From G965230065 sp965230065 (GTDB taxonomy: Bacteria > Bacteroidota > Bacteroidia > Cytophagales > Cyclobacteriaceae): a DNA stretch of 64,000 bases. Below are positions 61,904 to 64,000 of the stretch, one piece after another. A model generated the notes under the pieces. It searched no databases and had not been told where the DNA came from. It worked only from the letters and a program-made list of their open reading frames with translations. Numbering within the stretch: the first letter of the stretch is position 1; every line of letters begins with the position of its first letter. Location: NCBI GenBank assembly GCA_965230065.1, contig OZ245942.1, positions 5,332,001-5,396,000 on the forward strand, read 5' to 3'. A program made the position numbers and the translations under genes.

Positions 61904-62272
61904 ATGCAAAAAGAAACTGAAAAGATAAAATTTACACTGGGCGATGATCATGTTTTGTACATTGAGTGTACACCCGGTACAATTATGACCCTGGATGATG
62001 GGAAAGAGAGCACCAGAATAGGAAGCGAAATGGTCAATAACCAACCCCATCTCCTTTTGTGTGATTTAACCAATGTAGTAAAAATGACGCATGATTGCCG
62101 AAAGCATTTTGCCGGCTCTGAACATGCCGCTATTTTTAGTAAATGTGCCCTCATCGTAACCAGCCCCATCAGCAGGATTATCGGCAATTTCTTCCTGGGA
62201 GCCAACAAACCATTGAGGCCAACCCGTATGTTTACCAGTAAAGAAGAAGGTTTAAAGTGGCTGAAAAAATAG
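61904..62272 (+). CDS. STAS/SpoIIAA-like small protein, copy 2
   Basis: 122 aa tandem paralogue of the preceding gene. Shared blocks: KIKFTL, DGKESTRI, LLCDLTNVVKMT, FSKCALIVTSPIS, IIGNFFLG and FTSKEEGLKWLK. Differences concentrate in the first 30 residues and the middle helix. The spacing of 30 bases suggests one transcript with the kinase. A tandem duplication with both copies kept points to separate roles. Confidence 0.82.
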   Translation: MQKETEKIKFTLGDDHVLYIECTPGTIMTLDDGKESTRIGSEMVNNQPHLLLCDLTNVVKMTHDCRKHFAGSEHAAIFSKCALIVTSPISRIIGNFFLGANKPLRPTRMFTSKEEGLKWLKK

Positions 62273-62273
62273 A

Positions 62274-62978
62274 TTACTCACAAATTGGAATAGAAGAGAA
62301 AGGGGATGCCAATAATGGGCTTAGGTAGGGAATATCCAGCCCCATGCCCCGGATGATAAACATTACACCCAAAAGTAACATAAACACTGGAACAGCGGCC
62401 CGAATACGGTTTCTGGCCTTTGCCCCCATCCATTTTCCCAAAAAGGTAACCGCCAGCATAGCCGGGAAAGTTCCCAGACCAAAGAAAAGCATGAATAAAC
62501 TTCCCTGTACGGCACTTCCGGTGGCGATGGCCCCGGCAATGCCTAAATAAACCAATCCGCAAGGCAGTAAACCATTAAGAATTCCAATCAGCAACCGGGA
62601 CAGGTACGAAGGGGTAGCCAACAACTGCTGCATGGGCTGCTTGATATGTGCAATCATCCTAGATATGTAGTGTGTGGGGCTGAATTTATTTTGCAACCAG
62701 TTCGGCAAAAATATTATTAAAATGATGAGAATTCCGATGGCAATGGACAGTCCTTGCTGTAACCCACTGAAAACGAAAAATGCCCCCATCAATCCAAAAA
62801 CGGCACCGATCAGGGTGTAGGTAAGCAGCCTTCCGGTATTGTAGGCCAGGCTTCCAAATAACCTGGAATGAGCACCTTTTCCTTTCAAGGGCAAAGCCAG
62901 GGCAATAGGACCACACATGCCCACACAGTGAAAGCTTCCTGCCATACCAATCATCAGGGCTGTCCAGAATATTGTCAT
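62274..62978 (-). CDS. TauE/SafE-like membrane protein of the cbb3 assembly cluster
   Basis: 234 aa with six or so helices in two halves, starting with the family motif GMAGSFHCVGMCGPIALALP (two Cys and one His that could bind copper or another metal) and a second LNGLLPCGLVYLGIAGA. Found beside fixH and ccoG in Bacteroidota cbb3 oxidase clusters, where it is thought to help copper supply or cytochrome maturation. Start shares one base with the FixH stop (TGATG). Last gene of the group here. Confidence 0.88.
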   Translation of the reverse strand: MTIFWTALMIGMAGSFHCVGMCGPIALALPLKGKGAHSRLFGSLAYNTGRLLTYTLIGAVFGLMGAFFVFSGLQQGLSIAIGILIILIIFLPNWLQNKFSPTHYISRMIAHIKQPMQQLLATPSYLSRLLIGILNGLLPCGLVYLGIAGAIATGSAVQGSLFMLFFGLGTFPAMLAVTFLGKWMGAKARNRIRAAVPVFMLLLGVMFIIRGMGLDIPYLSPLLASPFSSIPICE

Positions 62979-63409
62979 CAGCGAATAAAAATGGTTTCTT
63001 CAGTATAGAATTCTTTTATTCCGTTGTTCCAGTCTACCTTGAGCTTATACATGCCTTTCTCCAGGATAGCAGTAGGTATCATTTGTGTGTTTTGCGCATC
63101 AGGTTTGACTGCAAATGTTTTGTCTAATGACGCGTCGGAGGGCCTGAAAAGAACCACCTGCCCACTGATGTTTTTCACGGCTTCCGGAAAAGTGATGGAA
63201 AGATGGTTTTGGTATTGTTTTACTACTATCTTTTCAGATAATCCCTGCGTGTTTTCAACTTTATCGATATGGTCCTGATACGCGATTTCCTGCTGGTAGT
63301 AATCTTCTGCTACCAAATCAATACTTTGCTGAAAGCTCACCACGGCCATGTAGCCAATGAACAAGCCAAAAGCAATGAAACTAAATGTTATAGAATATCC
63401 CCAGTTCAT
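62978..63409 (-). CDS. fixH: FixH family protein
   Basis: 143 aa. One N-terminal membrane helix (ITFSFIAFGLFIGYMAVVSF), the FixH hallmark YYQQEIAYQDHIDK, then a beta-domain ending in YKLKVDWNNGIKEFYTEETI. FixH (CcoH) helps the assembly of cbb3-type cytochrome c oxidase. Coupled to the TauE-like gene downstream and 74 bases from ccoG upstream, with an inverted repeat in the gap. Confidence 0.92.
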   Translation of the reverse strand: MNWGYSITFSFIAFGLFIGYMAVVSFQQSIDLVAEDYYQQEIAYQDHIDKVENTQGLSEKIVVKQYQNHLSITFPEAVKNISGQVVLFRPSDASLDKTFAVKPDAQNTQMIPTAILEKGMYKLKVDWNNGIKEFYTEETIFIR

Positions 63410-63416
63410 AGTGTTT

Positions 63417-63476
63417 GTTTAGTGTTTGGTGTTTAAAGTTTATAGTTGAACTTGAAACTGAAAACAAGAAACTAAA
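63417..63476. repeat. Inverted repeat with TTTGGTG-type units
   Basis: Left part repeats GTTT units (GTGTTTGGTGTTTAAAGTTT), right part repeats GAAACT units (GAAACTGAAAACAAGAAACT). TTTAGT pairs with ACTAAA at the ends and AAGTT with AACTT near the centre. Weaker than the other repeats but of the same design. Lies between ccoG and fixH. Confidence 0.45.
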
Positions 63477-63483
63477 AACTAAT

Positions 63484-64000
63484 TTAATTAGCCGGACCCA
63501 AAAATGTAGTGGAAACCTTCTCCAGTAATTCCCCATCCGAGTAAACGCCAATTTTCACATCATTTTTCATTTTTGGTAAATCTTCTTTATTCAGATAAAT
63601 AAACATAGCCCCTTCGGCCATTTCCTGGGGGGCAACGCTTAGTTCGGTTAAGTCGCCTATCAGCTTAATTTCCCCATCTTTTTCAATCAATCGTAGCTGG
63701 ACTTTTATTTCCTCATTTGTTTTATTAATCAACTTAATATTATACAAATTGCTGATTTGTCCGTTTTCCTGCTCCTGGTACAGCATACCCGGAGTGCGCA
63801 AAATGGTGGTTTCCACATCAGAACGCAATACCAATAGTGCCCCCAATACTCCAACCAGTAATACCAGCACTACCGTGTAGGCTATGGAACGGGTATTTTT
63901 CCAGGATAACTTTTTGTTTTCAGCAATCCCCTCTTCTGAAGCGTACCGGATGAGCCCTTTGGGCAAGTTGACCTTTTCCATGATATGGTCGCAGGCATCC
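63484..64000 (-). CDS. ccoG: Cytochrome c oxidase accessory protein CcoG (C-terminal part)
   Basis: Polyferredoxin-like membrane protein (FixG) that reduces copper for cbb3 oxidase assembly. Only the C-terminal ~172 residues are present; the gene enters from the right edge. Visible: DACDHIMEKVNLPKGLIRYASEEGI, the end of the 4Fe-4S region, a membrane helix (IAYTVVLVLLVGVLGALLVL) and the C-terminal IG-like domain (YNIKLINKTNEEIKVQLRL). The ferredoxin motifs and first helices lie outside the window. Confidence 0.94.
   Translation of the reverse strand, partial: DACDHIMEKVNLPKGLIRYASEEGIAENKKLSWKNTRSIAYTVVLVLLVGVLGALLVLRSDVETTILRTPGMLYQEQENGQISNLYNIKLINKTNEEIKVQLRLIEKDGEIKLIGDLTELSVAPQEMAEGAMFIYLNKEDLPKMKNDVKIGVYSDGELLEKVSTTFLGPAN

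Overview
The window is a chromosomal piece of a Bacteroidota bacterium, most likely a member of the Cytophagales. The reasons are the ftsH-rsfS-birA neighbourhood, a TonB receptor with an N-terminal carboxypeptidase-like domain, a two-component sensor with a Reg_prop/Y_Y_Y periplasmic part, several Bacteroidota-type hypothetical families (DUF4105, YfiR/DUF4154), and promoter-like elements of the TAnnTTTG type instead of E. coli-like boxes. Gene order is mostly housekeeping and looks like ordinary chromosome. No rRNA, tRNA, CRISPR array, prophage or insertion sequence was recognised.

Layout. 1-2.5 kb: partial ftsH, rsfS and divergent birA. 2.6-6.8 kb: ahcY, an ABC transporter pair with a His-rich loop, DinB and PspC proteins. 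6.8-11 kb: a GDP-L-fucose pathway operon (manC-gmd-fcl) and cysQ. 11-18.7 kb: a small unknown protein, a HAD phosphatase, a dolichol-phosphate-mannose-synthase-like glycosyltransferase, a FGGY kinase/NCS1 permease/small membrane protein operon, a secreted EEP-family lipoprotein and a radical SAM protein. 18.8-21.7 kb: a His-rich exported protein and a TonB-dependent receptor. 22.1-25.2 kb: two AT-rich genes on the minus strand, a P-loop ATPase of the Sll1717 type and a Shedu-type (DUF4263) nuclease, each followed directly by an attC-like folded site. 25.8-31.3 kb: mnmA, a degenerate TrpF-like protein, a DUF4105 protein and argH. 31.4-33.8 kb: a PQQ-type sugar dehydrogenase with a cytochrome c. 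33.9-39.3 kb: an amino-sugar-type catabolic group (SIS isomerase/deaminase, class II aldolase, aldo-keto reductase) beside kelch and gluconolactonase-like secreted proteins. 39.7-47.5 kb: YfiR-like protein, aminotransferase, pfkA, LemA-like protein, peptide transporter, a large secreted propeller lipoprotein and a membrane protein. 47.6-52.7 kb: a giant sensor kinase and two exported proteins. 52.8-57.2 kb: methyltransferases and glycosyltransferases, probably for surface glycans. 58-64 kb: corA, a cupin-like oxygenase, a soluble histidine kinase with two tandem small paralogues, and the start of a cbb3 oxidase assembly cluster (TauE-like protein, FixH, CcoG).

The most notable system is the pair of defence-type genes at 22.1-25.2 kb. 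They have the architecture of integron gene cassettes: short 5' leaders, a folded attC-like site 2-3 bases after each stop codon, and a right-hand core site whose sequence is the reverse complement of the left-hand core of the same cassette, as expected if each cassette once existed as a closed circle. No integrase is present in the window, so this would be an orphan cassette cluster. A second theme is the intergenic DNA. A 35-base palindromic repeat occurs twice, a GGCAG/CTGCC-rich inverted repeat occurs three times, and several unrelated inverted repeats share the same design of long arms built from short near-repeats.
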